A stretch of 64,000 nt of DNA, taken from assembly GCF_004321985.1 (NCBI RefSeq), contig NZ_SCQN01000046.1, positions 62,001 through 126,000 on the forward strand, written 5' to 3'. The notes under the pieces are model-generated. The model had not been told where the DNA came from. It did no database searches and saw only the letters and a list, made by a program, of their open reading frames with translations. Every line of letters begins with the position of its first letter. The stretch's first letter is position 1. This document shows, in pieces, positions 45,462-54,526 of this stretch. Source of the DNA: Castellaniella sp. Lineage in GTDB: Bacteria > Pseudomonadota > Gammaproteobacteria > Burkholderiales > Burkholderiaceae_B. A program made the position numbers and the translations under genes.

Positions 45462-47271
45462 CCCCGAATTGGTGATCGCGGGCATCGGCCTGGTTGCGAT
45501 GGCGGCCCAGTGGATTGCCTGGAAGCTGCGCATGCCGGCCATCCTGTTTCTGCTGCTGGCGGGGCTGGCGGTCGGTCCGCTGGAGCACTGGCTGGACCCG
45601 GATGATCTGTTCGGCGAACTGCTCTTTCCCTTCATCTCGTTGTCGGTGGCAGTGATCCTGTTCGAGGGCAGCCTCACGCTGGAGTTTCACCAGATCCGCG
45701 AACTGAAGCAGGTCGTGCGTCGTCTGGTGACGGGAGGCACGCTCATCACCTGGGGCGTGACGACGGTGACGACTCATTGGGTGATGGATTTTCCGTGGGA
45801 CCTGGCGTTTCTGTTCGGTGCGATTACTGCGGTGACCGGCCCGACGGTGATTGCGCCGCTGCTCAAGACGGTGCGGCCGGTGGCGCCCGTGGCGCATGCG
45901 CTGCGCTGGGAGGGCATCCTGATCGACCCGATCGGTGCGTTGTTCGCGGTGCTGGCCTTTCAACTGATGGTGGCCTTGCGGACCACGCACGACTGGAGCC
46001 ACGCGACCTGGGTGTTTGGCATCACGCTGCTGACTGGCTGTGCGGCCGGCGCGACATCGGGCTGGCTCACCAGCACCGCGCTGCGGCGTAACTGGTTGCC
46101 GGACTCGCTGCTCAATCTGTCCGTGCTGGCGATCGTTTTTGCGACCTTCAGTGTGTCCAATGCCATCCATGGCGAGTCGGGCCTGCTGGCCGTGACGATC
46201 CTGGGTCTCTGGTTGGCGAACCGGCCCGGTGTGCCGGTGGGCGACATCCTGGAATTCAAGGAAACGCTCAGCCAGCTTCTGTTGTCCGCTCTGTTCATCC
46301 TGTTGGCCGCGCGTATGGATCTGGACTTGCTGGGTGCGCTTGGCTGGAAGGCGGGTCTGGTGCTGGCGATCATGTTCTGGGTGGCCCGGCCGCTGAAGGT
46401 ACTGTTTTCCACCTGGGGGTCCTCGCTGAAATGGCGTGAACGGGCTCTGCTCGCCTGGATTTCGCCGCGCGGCATCGTCGCCGCCGCCGTTTCGGCCCTG
46501 TTTGCGATCCGGTTGCAGGATTTCGGGGTGCCGCATGCTGAACAGCTGCTGCCGCTGACTTTCGTGGTCATCATCGGTTCCGTGATCTGGCAGAGCCTGA
46601 CGGCGCGGCCGGTGGCGAAGCTGCTGCGTGCGGCGGAGCCTGACCCCGTGGGGTTCCTGATCCTGGGTGCGAATCCGGTTGCGCGCACGATTGCTCAGGC
46701 GCTGCAGGAACAGGGTGTCCCCGTGCGGTTGTGCGACAGCGACTGGTACAGCCTGGCCAAGGCCCGCATGCAGGGATTGCCAACATACTACGGCAGCCCG
46801 GTGTCCGAGCATGCGCACCTGAACCTGGATACCGGGGGGCTGGGACGGCTGCTGGCGCTGGGCGCGCGCGACCACCTGAACCAGCTCATCGTGGTTCGGG
46901 GGCGGGACGAGTACGGCAAGCATCGTGTGTTCAGCCTACCCCGGTCGGATCTGGGGGATGCGGCCGAAAAGCACTCGCTGGATCCGGAGTACCGCGGTCG
47001 CACGCTGTTTGGTTCGGGGCTGGGCTATTGGAAGCTATCCACGCTGCTGCTGGAAGGCGCACAGGTCAAGGCGACGCGGTTGTCCGAAGCCTTCGATTTC
47101 GATCAGTATTGTGGGCAAGGGACGCCGCGCCCCGTGTTCCCGCTGTTTGCGCTGAACCCGAAGGGCTATGCGTTGCCTTTCACGCAGGATCAGCCTTTGC
47201 GGCCCGAAGCAGGCTGGACCGTGATCGGGCTGCATTTGCCGGCTGCGACCGAGGCGGAGACGACGGGCTAA
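45451..47271 (+). CDS. CPA1-family sodium/proton antiporter with C-terminal RCK/TrkA-N domain
   Basis: 606 aa. About twelve membrane helices cover residues 1-400, with FEGSLTLEF, AVTGPTVIAPLL and the functional-Asp segment EGILIDPIGALFAVL, then SPRGIVAAAVSALFA. After about 405 a Rossmann-like RCK_N/TrkA-N domain begins (GFLILGANPVARTIAQALQEQGVPVRLCDSD). Such domains bind NAD(H) or nucleotides and gate cation transport. It overlaps the CLC gene by 11 bases, so chloride and cation/proton movement may be coupled. It converges on ridA with a 4-base gap. Confidence 0.9.
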   Translation: MTFSPELVIAGIGLVAMAAQWIAWKLRMPAILFLLLAGLAVGPLEHWLDPDDLFGELLFPFISLSVAVILFEGSLTLEFHQIRELKQVVRRLVTGGTLITWGVTTVTTHWVMDFPWDLAFLFGAITAVTGPTVIAPLLKTVRPVAPVAHALRWEGILIDPIGALFAVLAFQLMVALRTTHDWSHATWVFGITLLTGCAAGATSGWLTSTALRRNWLPDSLLNLSVLAIVFATFSVSNAIHGESGLLAVTILGLWLANRPGVPVGDILEFKETLSQLLLSALFILLAARMDLDLLGALGWKAGLVLAIMFWVARPLKVLFSTWGSSLKWRERALLAWISPRGIVAAAVSALFAIRLQDFGVPHAEQLLPLTFVVIIGSVIWQSLTARPVAKLLRAAEPDPVGFLILGANPVARTIAQALQEQGVPVRLCDSDWYSLAKARMQGLPTYYGSPVSEHAHLNLDTGGLGRLLALGARDHLNQLIVVRGRDEYGKHRVFSLPRSDLGDAAEKHSLDPEYRGRTLFGSGLGYWKLSTLLLEGAQVKATRLSEAFDFDQYCGQGTPRPVFPLFALNPKGYALPFTQDQPLRPEAGWTVIGLHLPAATEAETTG

Positions 47272-47275
47272 CCGC

Positions 47276-47671
47276 CTATCTTGTGGCCGGCTGATAGGCC
47301 GTGACGTCGATCTCCAGCCTGGCATCCACCATGAGACGTGCTTCCACAGTGGATCGCGCCGGGCGATGCGTGCCGAAGCATTCCATGTAGATCCGGTTGA
47401 ATGCGCCGAAATCGCGTGCATCGGCTAGCCAGACGCTGGTCTTGCAGACGTCCTGCAGCGTGCAGCCAGCCAGTTCCAGGGCCTTTTCGAGGTTCTTGAA
47501 GACTTGCCGGGTCTGGACCTCGATGGTGCCGCCCACCAGTTCGCCATTCGCATTCGTAGGGACTTGGCCGGAGATGAAGACGAAATCGCCCGCGCGCACG
47601 GCCGGTGAGAATGGGCGCGCCTTGTGGTCCGACGCCGTGGGTTCGCCTCCCAGCAATTGGATGGATTTCAT
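47276..47671 (-). CDS. ridA: RidA/YjgF-family enamine/imine deaminase
   Basis: 131 aa. The catalytic Arg106 is in RPARSTVEAR and the supporting Glu120 is in LEIDV, matching Arg105/Glu120 of the active RidA subfamily. RidA hydrolyses 2-aminoacrylate and other enamines released by PLP-dependent dehydratases, preventing damage to PLP enzymes. It diverges from an operon that includes a D-serine dehydratase-like enzyme, which would generate exactly such enamines. One TGTAAT-type operator lies 17 bases upstream of its start. Confidence 0.93.
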   Translation of the reverse strand: MKSIQLLGGEPTASDHKARPFSPAVRAGDFVFISGQVPTNANGELVGGTIEVQTRQVFKNLEKALELAGCTLQDVCKTSVWLADARDFGAFNRIYMECFGTHRPARSTVEARLMVDARLEIDVTAYQPATR

Positions 47672-47687
47672 GAATACCCCAAAGATT

Positions 47688-47702
47688 TGTAATTAAATTA
47701 CA
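47688..47702. promoter_or_regulatory. Putative RpiR-family operator 1
   Basis: TGTAATTAAATTACA, with perfect 7-base arms around one central base. It lies directly upstream of ridA, in its leader/promoter zone. RpiR-family regulators such as HexR bind this type of TGTA(A/G)T-n-TTACA palindrome, and an RpiR gene is in the neighbouring operon. Confidence 0.7.
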
Positions 47703-47726
47703 GGGAAAACCCCATATATCGAATTA

Positions 47727-47755
47727 TTGACAGTTACATAAGCCGAAAATAGTAT
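47727..47755 (+). promoter_or_regulatory. Sigma-70 promoter of the peptide-ABC/D-amino-acid operon
   Basis: TTGACA (47727-47732), 17-base spacer, TAGTAT (47750-47755). The predicted transcription start is near 47762, which falls inside operator 2. The region 47672-47788 is much more AT-rich than its surroundings, as expected for a real promoter. Confidence 0.7.
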
Positions 47756-47760
47756 GTTCG

Positions 47761-47775
47761 TGTAATTTTATTACT
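47761..47775. promoter_or_regulatory. Putative RpiR-family operator 2
   Basis: TGTAATTTTATTACT, matching operator 1 in both arms except the last base. It covers the predicted start site of the operon, a repressor position. Its centre is 73 bases from that of operator 1, almost exactly seven helical turns, so two dimers could bind on the same face and loop. Confidence 0.65.
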
Positions 47776-47788
47776 TAGGGGTCGACAT

Positions 47789-49375
47789 ATGCAACCACGC
47801 ACTTTCACCGGCCGGGCCTCGCTCGGTCAACCCTCCGACCCCGCGCGCCGTCGGGTCCTGCTGGCAGGCGTTCTGGGTTTGCCCGCCCTGGCCCTGTCGG
47901 GGCGTTCGGCCTTGGCTGCCTCGGCTACCCGCTCGGCGAGCCTGGCCATGATCGGCGAGCCACAGACGCTGGATCCCATGCTGACAACGGCGGATCTGGT
48001 TGGCACGCTGATGCAACACGTCTATGAGCCGCTTTATACCTTCGACAGCCACTGGAACATCGTCCCCATGTTGGCCGCCTCGCTGCCGACCATGCGGGAT
48101 CAGGGCCATACCGTGGAAATTCCGCTACGCCAGGGCGTGAAGTTCCACGATGGCCAGTTCATGAAAGTCGGCGATGTGATCGCATCCCTGAAGCGCTGGC
48201 TTGCCGTGTCGCCTCGCGGCAAGGCGGTCGCCGCGCAGGTAGCCGGCATCGAAGCGGGGGCAGACCGCATCACGCTGAAGCTGAAGTCGCCCTATGCGCC
48301 GCTACTGGCGCAGCTGGCGCTGCCCACCAGCATGGCCGGGGTCATGCCGGAACACACGGTTGCCGCACAGTTGACCCAGTTCGTGGGAACCGGGCCGTAT
48401 CGTCTGAAGGAGCGCCGCCCGGATCAGTACACGATCCTGGAGAAGTTCGATCAGTATGCGGCGCGCAGCGAAGCGCCGGATGGCTATGGCGGCAGGCGCA
48501 CGGCCTACATCCAGGAACTGCGCTTCGTCCCTGTGCCCGATTCCAACACGCGCACCGAAGGCATCCTGTCTGGCCAGTTCGCATATGCGGACTTGCTGCC
48601 GGTGGAGGTCGCGGGCCGGCTGGAACGCGGTGGCAAGGCGGTCGTGCCGCTGATCGGCAAGGACTTCGGCTTCCCTTATCTGGTGTTCAACACCCGAAAA
48701 GGTACGCTGGCTTCGGTGCCGCTGCGTCAGGCAGCGCAGGCCGCGCTGGGGGCCGAGGAAATGATGGCGGCCGCCTTTGGTGATCCGCGATTCTTCAGCA
48801 TCGGCGCCAATTTCTTCCCACAAGGTACGCCCTACTATTCACTAGCGGGACAGCAGCACTACAACGTGAACCAGCCAAAGCTGGCCGCCGATCTCGCCCG
48901 GAAAGCCGACTATGCCGGCAAACCCATACGCATCCTGGCCAGCCGACAGTACGAGTTCCATTACAACATTGCCTTGGTGCTGGCCGAGCAGTTCAAGCGC
49001 GCCGGTCTGGCCACCGACCTGCAGGTAGTGGACTGGGCGACACTGCTGCAGCGACGCAATGATCCCGAACTCTGGGACATCTACATCACCCACTCGGGGC
49101 TGTTTCCCGAGCCCATGCTGTCGCCACCGCAGTTGGGTGACGGTGCGCCTGGCTGGTGGGACACGCCGGAAAAGACCCGCTTGCTCGCTGCCTTCAACCA
49201 GCAGGTCGATTTGGCTCTGCGCGGTCCGTTGTGGGGGCCGGTCCAGCAGTTGGTCTACGAACAGGTGCCATTTGTGGAACTGGGCAAGTTCAACAGCCTG
49301 TCTGCACGCGCCAGCAGGCTGCAGGGCTTTGTGCCCAGCGCCTGGCCGTTCTTCTGGAATACCCGGTTTGCCTAG
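47789..49375 (+). CDS. Peptide/nickel-type ABC transporter solute-binding protein (family 5)
   Basis: 528 aa. The signal peptide carries SDPARRRVLLAG, a twin-arginine-like motif, then a hydrophobic stretch ending ALA (about residue 43), so export may be through Tat. The mature part is an SBP_bac_5 protein: EPQTLDPMLTTADLVGTLMQHVYEPLYTFD and PLRQGVKFHDGQFMKVGDVIASLKRW. The ATG at 47789 has an AGGGG ribosome binding site. First gene of an eight-gene operon. Its context with D-amino-acid enzymes suggests the ligand is an N-acyl-D-amino acid or short D-residue peptide. Confidence 0.92.
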   Translation: MQPRTFTGRASLGQPSDPARRRVLLAGVLGLPALALSGRSALAASATRSASLAMIGEPQTLDPMLTTADLVGTLMQHVYEPLYTFDSHWNIVPMLAASLPTMRDQGHTVEIPLRQGVKFHDGQFMKVGDVIASLKRWLAVSPRGKAVAAQVAGIEAGADRITLKLKSPYAPLLAQLALPTSMAGVMPEHTVAAQLTQFVGTGPYRLKERRPDQYTILEKFDQYAARSEAPDGYGGRRTAYIQELRFVPVPDSNTRTEGILSGQFAYADLLPVEVAGRLERGGKAVVPLIGKDFGFPYLVFNTRKGTLASVPLRQAAQAALGAEEMMAAAFGDPRFFSIGANFFPQGTPYYSLAGQQHYNVNQPKLAADLARKADYAGKPIRILASRQYEFHYNIALVLAEQFKRAGLATDLQVVDWATLLQRRNDPELWDIYITHSGLFPEPMLSPPQLGDGAPGWWDTPEKTRLLAAFNQQVDLALRGPLWGPVQQLVYEQVPFVELGKFNSLSARASRLQGFVPSAWPFFWNTRFA

Positions 49376-49376
49376 C

Positions 49377-50333
49377 ATGCGCGCGGCCTTCAGGCTCCTG
49401 GTCACACAGCTGCTGAGCGCCTGCCTGGTGCTGCTCATCGTCGCCGTGATGGTTTTCTCGCTGGTGCATCTGGCCTCAGGTGATCCCATCGCGGTGCTGC
49501 TGGGCGATCAGGCGACGGCGGCTGACATTGCTCAGGTTCGCGCCCAGTATGGCCTGGATCAGCCGCTGGTCCAGCAGTTCTTTCTCTGGCTGGGGCAGGT
49601 GCTGCACGGCAATCTGGGCAATTCCATTTTCATGCAGCAGCCCGTGGTGGATGTGCTGTGGGACCGAGCTCAGCCCACCATCATGCTGTCGGTGTTGTCG
49701 GTCCTGATCGCCACGCTGATTGGAGTTCCCTGTGGTGTGCTGGCTGCCGTGTGGCGCGGGTCGCGTACCGATCAGGTGGTCAGCGCCGTGGCCATGTGCG
49801 CTGCCAGCGTTCCCAGTTTCTGGATGGGCCTGATCCTGATCCGCCTGTTTGCCGTGCAGCTTGGGTGGCTGCCGGCATCTGGCTATGGGCCGCCTGATGC
49901 CAGCATTCCGGACCGCTTCATCCACCTGATCCTGCCATCGGTGGTGCTCGGGGTGCTGAATTCGGCTCTCATCATCCGCTTCACGCGTGCCTCGATGCTC
50001 GACACGTTGGGCGAGGACTATGTGCGCACTGCGCGCGCCAAGGGGCTGTCCGAACCGGACGTTATCCTGCGCCATGTCATGAAGAATGCTCTGATTCCCA
50101 TCGTCACGGTCATTGGCCTGACCATGGCGCTCATGATAGGTGGAACGGTGGTGACCGAGACCGTGTTCAACCTGCCAGGGGTGGGCAGCCTGGTCGTGCG
50201 CGCCGTGCTGCGGCGCGATTACCCGGTCATCCAGGGCACGCTTTTGGTGGTGGCCTTCATCTATGTCGTCATCAATTTCGTGATCGATTTCCTGTACACC
50301 GTCATCGATCCCCGCATCCGGGTGACCGCATGA
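49377..50333 (+). CDS. Peptide-type ABC transporter permease (DppB-like)
   Basis: 318 aa with six predicted helices. The first helix and large periplasmic loop (VHLASGDPIAVLLGDQA, ... DQPLVQQFFLWLGQVLHGNLG) and the EAA loop (EDYVRTARAKGLSEPDVILRHVMKNALIP) are diagnostic of the DppB/OppB family. It starts one base after the binding-protein stop and overlaps the next permease by 4 bases. Confidence 0.93.
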   Translation: MRAAFRLLVTQLLSACLVLLIVAVMVFSLVHLASGDPIAVLLGDQATAADIAQVRAQYGLDQPLVQQFFLWLGQVLHGNLGNSIFMQQPVVDVLWDRAQPTIMLSVLSVLIATLIGVPCGVLAAVWRGSRTDQVVSAVAMCAASVPSFWMGLILIRLFAVQLGWLPASGYGPPDASIPDRFIHLILPSVVLGVLNSALIIRFTRASMLDTLGEDYVRTARAKGLSEPDVILRHVMKNALIPIVTVIGLTMALMIGGTVVTETVFNLPGVGSLVVRAVLRRDYPVIQGTLLVVAFIYVVINFVIDFLYTVIDPRIRVTA

Positions 50334-51193
50334 CGGCGCTTGCCCTGACGGACAGCCCAAGCGGGCGCTTTGTGCGGCGCCTGTTTGCGCGGCGCGTGGT
50401 GGCATTGGCCGCGCTGGTGCTGCTGGTCGTGATCGCGACGGCGCTGGCCATTTCCTGGTTGTCGTCGGTGGATCCGAACGCGATCGCCATCACTCAGCGG
50501 CTGCGGGCGCCTTCGTGGCAGTTCTGGGGCGGTACGGACCAGCTTGGACGCGACGTGATGCTGCGCGTGGCCTACGGCGGACGCTATTCCCTGCTGATCG
50601 GCTTTGCCACCGCCGTCGGCGCCACGCTGATCGGCACCGTGATGGGGATGGTGGCTGGCTACTTCCGGGCGCTGGATGGCATCATCATGCGGGTGGTGGA
50701 CGCCATGATGGCCTTCCCCGATATCCTGCTGGGGATCGCGCTGGTCTCCATCCTGGGGCCGTCGCTGTGGAACGTGGTTCTGGCTCTGGTGATCGTCTAC
50801 AGTCCACGGGTGGCCCGCGTGGCGCGTGCCTCGACGCTGGTGTTGCGTGATCTGCTCTATGTGGATGCGGCTCGCGCACTGGGGACGCCGACCTGGCGCA
50901 TTCTCCGGATGCACGTGCTGCCGGGGCTGATGTCGCCGGTGCTGGTACAGCTCACCTTCATCTTCGCCTATGCCATCCTGGCCGAGGCTGGTCTGTCGTT
51001 CCTGGGGGTCGGGGTTCCGCCTTCCATTCCGACCTGGGGCACCATGATTGCCGGCAGCCTGAACTACATGGATCATGCGTTCTGGACCATCATCTACCCG
51101 GGACTGGCGATCGTGGTGACCTCGCTCGCGCTGCAGCTGGTGGGCGACGGCATTCGGGATTCCCTGGATCCCAAACTGAGGAAGGGCGCATGA
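50330..51193 (+). CDS. Peptide-type ABC transporter permease (DppC-like)
   Basis: 287 aa with five or six helices. The DppC/OppC features are FWGGTDQLGRDVMLRVAYGGRYSLLIGF and the EAA loop YVDAARALGTPTWRILRMHVLPG. It forms the heterodimeric channel with the preceding permease. It overlaps both neighbours by ATGA-type 4-base junctions (50330 and 51190). Confidence 0.93.
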   Translation: MTALALTDSPSGRFVRRLFARRVVALAALVLLVVIATALAISWLSSVDPNAIAITQRLRAPSWQFWGGTDQLGRDVMLRVAYGGRYSLLIGFATAVGATLIGTVMGMVAGYFRALDGIIMRVVDAMMAFPDILLGIALVSILGPSLWNVVLALVIVYSPRVARVARASTLVLRDLLYVDAARALGTPTWRILRMHVLPGLMSPVLVQLTFIFAYAILAEAGLSFLGVGVPPSIPTWGTMIAGSLNYMDHAFWTIIYPGLAIVVTSLALQLVGDGIRDSLDPKLRKGA

Positions 51194-52263
51194 GCTCAGC
51201 ATCGCTGGTGACGAAGGGTTCTGCGGCGCACGCCGTGGCGGCCCCCGATCTGGTCCGCCTGGATGTCAGAGGGTTATCCACGTCCTTCATGACCGAGCGC
51301 GGCCGGGTGCAGAGCGTGGCCGATGTGTCGTTCGCGGTACCGGCCGGGCGTACGCTGGCACTGGTCGGTGAATCGGGCTCTGGGAAGTCGGTCACCAATC
51401 TCAGCCTCATGGGGTTGCACGCGCGAAGCGCGCAGCCGCTGGTGGGCGGCCACGCCCGCTTCGTGCGGCGCAATGGGGATGCGGTCGAACTCATTGGCTT
51501 GTCGGAAAAGGCTTTCCGGACGCTGCGCGGCAACGAAATCGCCATGGTGTTTCAGGAACCGATGACCAGCCTCAACCCCTTGCTGACAGTCGGCGAGCAG
51601 ATTGCCGAGTCGGTTCGGCTGCACTGGGGGTATGGCCGAGCACAGGCGCTGGCCCATGCGCAGCGAATGCTGGATCTGGTCGAAATTCCGGCGGCTGCGC
51701 GGCGGGTCGGCGAATATCCTCATCAGCTGTCGGGCGGCATGCGCCAGCGCGTCATGATCGCCATCGCCATGGCCTGCACGCCCACGCTGTTGATCGCCGA
51801 TGAGCCCACTACGGCACTCGACGTGACGATACAGGCACAGATCCTGGCTCTGATCGGCCGTCTGCAGCGCGAGACCGGCATGAGCGTGCTGTTCGTGACG
51901 CACAATCTGGGCGTGGTGGCCCAGTATGCGGACGAGATCGCTGTGATGTATGCCGGCCGCATCGTCGAGCGCGGCGAAGTGCACCGTCTGTTCGCCCATC
52001 CGGCTCATCCATATACACGGGCGTTGCTCGACTGCCTGCCGGCCATGGCCCGGCGCCGGCCCCATGCGCCTGGCGTGCGGCCGCGCCTGTCCGCCATCGA
52101 GGGCCAGGTGTCCAGTCTGTTCGAACCGCCACCAGGCTGTGCGTTTCGCCCACGCTGTCCGGTGGCTACGGCCGAGTGCGACCAGGCAATGCCGTCCATG
52201 ATTCGCGTCAACGACCAACAGGAAGCCCGCTGCATCCGGCTGCGGGACGGATTCCATGACTGA
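51190..52263 (+). CDS. Peptide-type ABC transporter ATP-binding protein (DppD-like)
   Basis: 357 aa. Walker A GESGSGKS, signature [15 protein letters not shown], Walker [15 protein letters not shown] and the His switch FVTHNLG are intact. The C-terminal oligopeptide-transporter extension carries the Cys cluster ([15 protein letters not shown]) that may bind an iron-sulfur cluster in DppD/OppD proteins. It overlaps the next ATPase gene by 8 bases. Confidence 0.93.
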   Translation: MSSASLVTKGSAAHAVAAPDLVRLDVRGLSTSFMTERGRVQSVADVSFAVPAGRTLALVGESGSGKSVTNLSLMGLHARSAQPLVGGHARFVRRNGDAVELIGLSEKAFRTLRGNEIAMVFQEPMTSLNPLLTVGEQIAESVRLHWGYGRAQALAHAQRMLDLVEIPAAARRVGEYPHQLSGGMRQRVMIAIAMACTPTLLIADEPTTALDVTIQAQILALIGRLQRETGMSVLFVTHNLGVVAQYADEIAVMYAGRIVERGEVHRLFAHPAHPYTRALLDCLPAMARRRPHAPGVRPRLSAIEGQVSSLFEPPPGCAFRPRCPVATAECDQAMPSMIRVNDQQEARCIRLRDGFHD

Positions 52264-53221
52264 CGGCGACCCGTTGATCGAGATCCAGGGCCTGTGCAAG
52301 AATTTCGGGCCCTCTGTCGCACCCGTACGTGCGGTAACCGACGTGTCGTTTACTATCCGCAAGGGCGAGACCGTCGGGCTGGTGGGCGAGTCCGGTTCGG
52401 GCAAGACCACTATCGGCCGCATGCTCACGCGCCTGGCCGACCCGTCGGCGGGTCGTGTGATTTACCGCGGGTTGGATCAGCCCATGGATCTGGCAGCCAT
52501 CAGTCTGCGCCGGTATCGGCCGCTACGCGCGCGTATTCAAATGATTTTCCAGGATCCGTATGCGAGCCTGAACCCCCGGTTACGAATCCGTCAGATCATT
52601 GGCGAGGCACTGGATACTCACGGTCTCCACAGGGGCGCTGCGCGGTTGCCGCGCATCCACGCGCTACTGCGCCAAGTGGGGCTTGGTGCAGAGCACGCCG
52701 AGCGCTACCCGCACGAATTCTCCGGTGGCCAGCGCCAGCGCATCGGCATCGCCCGTGCGCTGGCAGTCGAGCCGGAATTCATCGTCGCTGATGAGCCGTT
52801 ATCCGCGCTGGATGTTTCCATCCAGGCCCAGGTGATCAATCTGCTGTCGGACATCCGTGAGCATCTGGGGCTGACCATGTTGTTCATTTCGCATGACCTG
52901 GATGTGGTGGAATATCTGTGTGACCGCGTAGTGGTGCTGTATCTGGGGCGGGTCGTTGAAATCGCACCCACGCGCGAGCTCTATGCCCACCCCTGCCACC
53001 CCTATACGCGCGCCTTGCTGGCGGCTGCGCCTGCCCCTGATCCTGCGCAGCGACGGGACATTCCGCTGCTCGAAGGTGACCTGCCTAGTCCGGCCAATCC
53101 GCCGTCGGGCTGCGTATTCCGCACTCGATGCCCGTTGGCCCAGGCGCGCTGCGCCAGCCACGACATGCAGCTCCGCCAGGTGGGGGACGAACACTGGACC
53201 GCCTGCTGGCGCGATGCTTGA
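52256..53221 (+). CDS. Peptide-type ABC transporter ATP-binding protein (DppF-like)
   Basis: 321 aa. Walker A GESGSGKTT, signature FSGGQRQRIGIARAL, Walker B FIVADEPLSALDVS, His switch FISHDLD. The C-terminal tail has the same Cys arrangement (GCVFRTRCPLAQARC). It completes the five-gene importer and is 21 bases before the PLP enzyme gene. Confidence 0.93.
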   Translation: MTDGDPLIEIQGLCKNFGPSVAPVRAVTDVSFTIRKGETVGLVGESGSGKTTIGRMLTRLADPSAGRVIYRGLDQPMDLAAISLRRYRPLRARIQMIFQDPYASLNPRLRIRQIIGEALDTHGLHRGAARLPRIHALLRQVGLGAEHAERYPHEFSGGQRQRIGIARALAVEPEFIVADEPLSALDVSIQAQVINLLSDIREHLGLTMLFISHDLDVVEYLCDRVVVLYLGRVVEIAPTRELYAHPCHPYTRALLAAAPAPDPAQRRDIPLLEGDLPSPANPPSGCVFRTRCPLAQARCASHDMQLRQVGDEHWTACWRDA

Positions 53222-53242
53222 ATTTTTCGGGAACATGACATC

Positions 53243-54517
53243 ATGTATCAGGACGACATCATTCTGCTGGACCATCGCTTCAAGGGCTTTCCGCCCGCTG
53301 CCGCGCCGTGTGCGCCAGACCGCATCGCGGAGCGGGGATGGAACCTGTTTCATGACGATCTGCCATTTCCGCTGGCGGTGCTCGACCAGGCGGCGCTGGA
53401 TCACAATCTGCGGTGGATGCAGGCGTTTGCGGCCGAGCGTGGCGTGGATATTGCGCCGCACGGCAAGACCACGATGTCCCCGCAGATCTTTCGTCGCCAG
53501 CTGGATGCGGGCGCCTGGGGCCTGACTTTTGCCACGATCTTTCAGGTAGGGGCAGGGGTACGGGCCGGAGCGCGGCGCATTATCGTGGCCAACCAGGTGC
53601 TGGCGGATGCGGACCTGGACGGCCTGGCGGCCCTGCTGGACGCGCACCCGGACCTGCGGGTCTGGTTCCTGGTGGACTCGGATGCCCAGGTGGCGCTCAT
53701 CGAGGATTGGGCATATCGGCGGCACTGGGACCGCCCGCTGGATTGTCTGCTCGAGATCGGCGTTCCCGGGCAGCGTACGGGGTGCAGGACGGCGGCTCAG
53801 GCGCTGGCGCTGGCAACCCGGATCCGCGGCAGCCTGGCCCTGAAGCTGGGCGGGATCGAATGCTACGAAGGCGGGCTCGCCCATTGTGACCGGGCGGGTG
53901 ACGAGGCGTCGGTCGCCGAATTCCTGGGCCGCGTGCGCGCCGTGGCCGAGCAGTGCGACCGGCAGCAGCTCTTCGAGGACGAGACTGTCATCCTGAGTGC
54001 GGGCGGTTCGGCTGTCTTCGACGTGGTAGCACCCGCTCTGCGCCTCTCGCTTTCACACCCGGTGCGCGGCGTGTTGCGGTCGGGATGCTACGTCACGCAC
54101 GATCATGGGTTCTACGCCGGAATGCTGCGCAACGTCGAAGCCCGCAGCGGTCTGGACCACAGCCTGCGTCCCGCGCTGTCGGTCTGGACCCTGGTCCAGT
54201 CGGTGCCGGAACCTGGCCTGGCTCTGCTGACCTGCGGCAAGCGCGATATCTCGTTCGACCTGTCCCTGCCGCAGCCGATCCAGTACGCACCCCGCAGCGC
54301 CGTCGCTGCTGCCGTCGCACCGGCCGACTGGAAGGTGACGGCGCTCAATGACCAGCACGCCTACCTACGCTTCGATCCTGTTGGTCGGGTCCCTGTGGTC
54401 GGCGACCGTGTTGTCCTCGGGATTTCGCATCCTTGCACGACTTTCGACAAATGGCGCTGGATGCCGCTGGTGGATGCGCAGGGTCAGGTGACGGGCGCCG
54501 TCACCACTGAATTCTAG
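53243..54517 (+). CDS. D-serine dehydratase-like / D-threonine aldolase-like fold-III PLP enzyme
   Basis: 424 aa. Fold-III (alanine-racemase-like) TIM barrel with the PLP lysine Lys75 in APHGKTTMSP and a C-terminal beta domain. GISHPCTTFDKWR holds the metal-binding pair His396/Cys398 of the eukaryotic-type D-serine dehydratase and D-threonine aldolase family. Such enzymes remove water and ammonia from D-Ser or D-Thr, or cleave 3-hydroxy-D-amino acids. Which of these applies cannot be decided. It sits between the importer and its RpiR regulator; dehydration would produce 2-aminoacrylate, the substrate of the divergent RidA. Confidence 0.87.
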   Translation: MYQDDIILLDHRFKGFPPAAAPCAPDRIAERGWNLFHDDLPFPLAVLDQAALDHNLRWMQAFAAERGVDIAPHGKTTMSPQIFRRQLDAGAWGLTFATIFQVGAGVRAGARRIIVANQVLADADLDGLAALLDAHPDLRVWFLVDSDAQVALIEDWAYRRHWDRPLDCLLEIGVPGQRTGCRTAAQALALATRIRGSLALKLGGIECYEGGLAHCDRAGDEASVAEFLGRVRAVAEQCDRQQLFEDETVILSAGGSAVFDVVAPALRLSLSHPVRGVLRSGCYVTHDHGFYAGMLRNVEARSGLDHSLRPALSVWTLVQSVPEPGLALLTCGKRDISFDLSLPQPIQYAPRSAVAAAVAPADWKVTALNDQHAYLRFDPVGRVPVVGDRVVLGISHPCTTFDKWRWMPLVDAQGQVTGAVTTEF

Positions 54518-54526
54518 GAAGGTGGA

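Noticed and set aside
45391-46923. 510-codon minus-strand frame opposite the CPA1 antiporter
   Set aside because: Very high Gln/Arg/His content and no family; a shadow of a membrane-protein gene.
51275-51283. TTATCCACG match to a DnaA box
   Set aside because: A single copy inside the DppD-like coding region with no cluster or AT-rich unwinding element.
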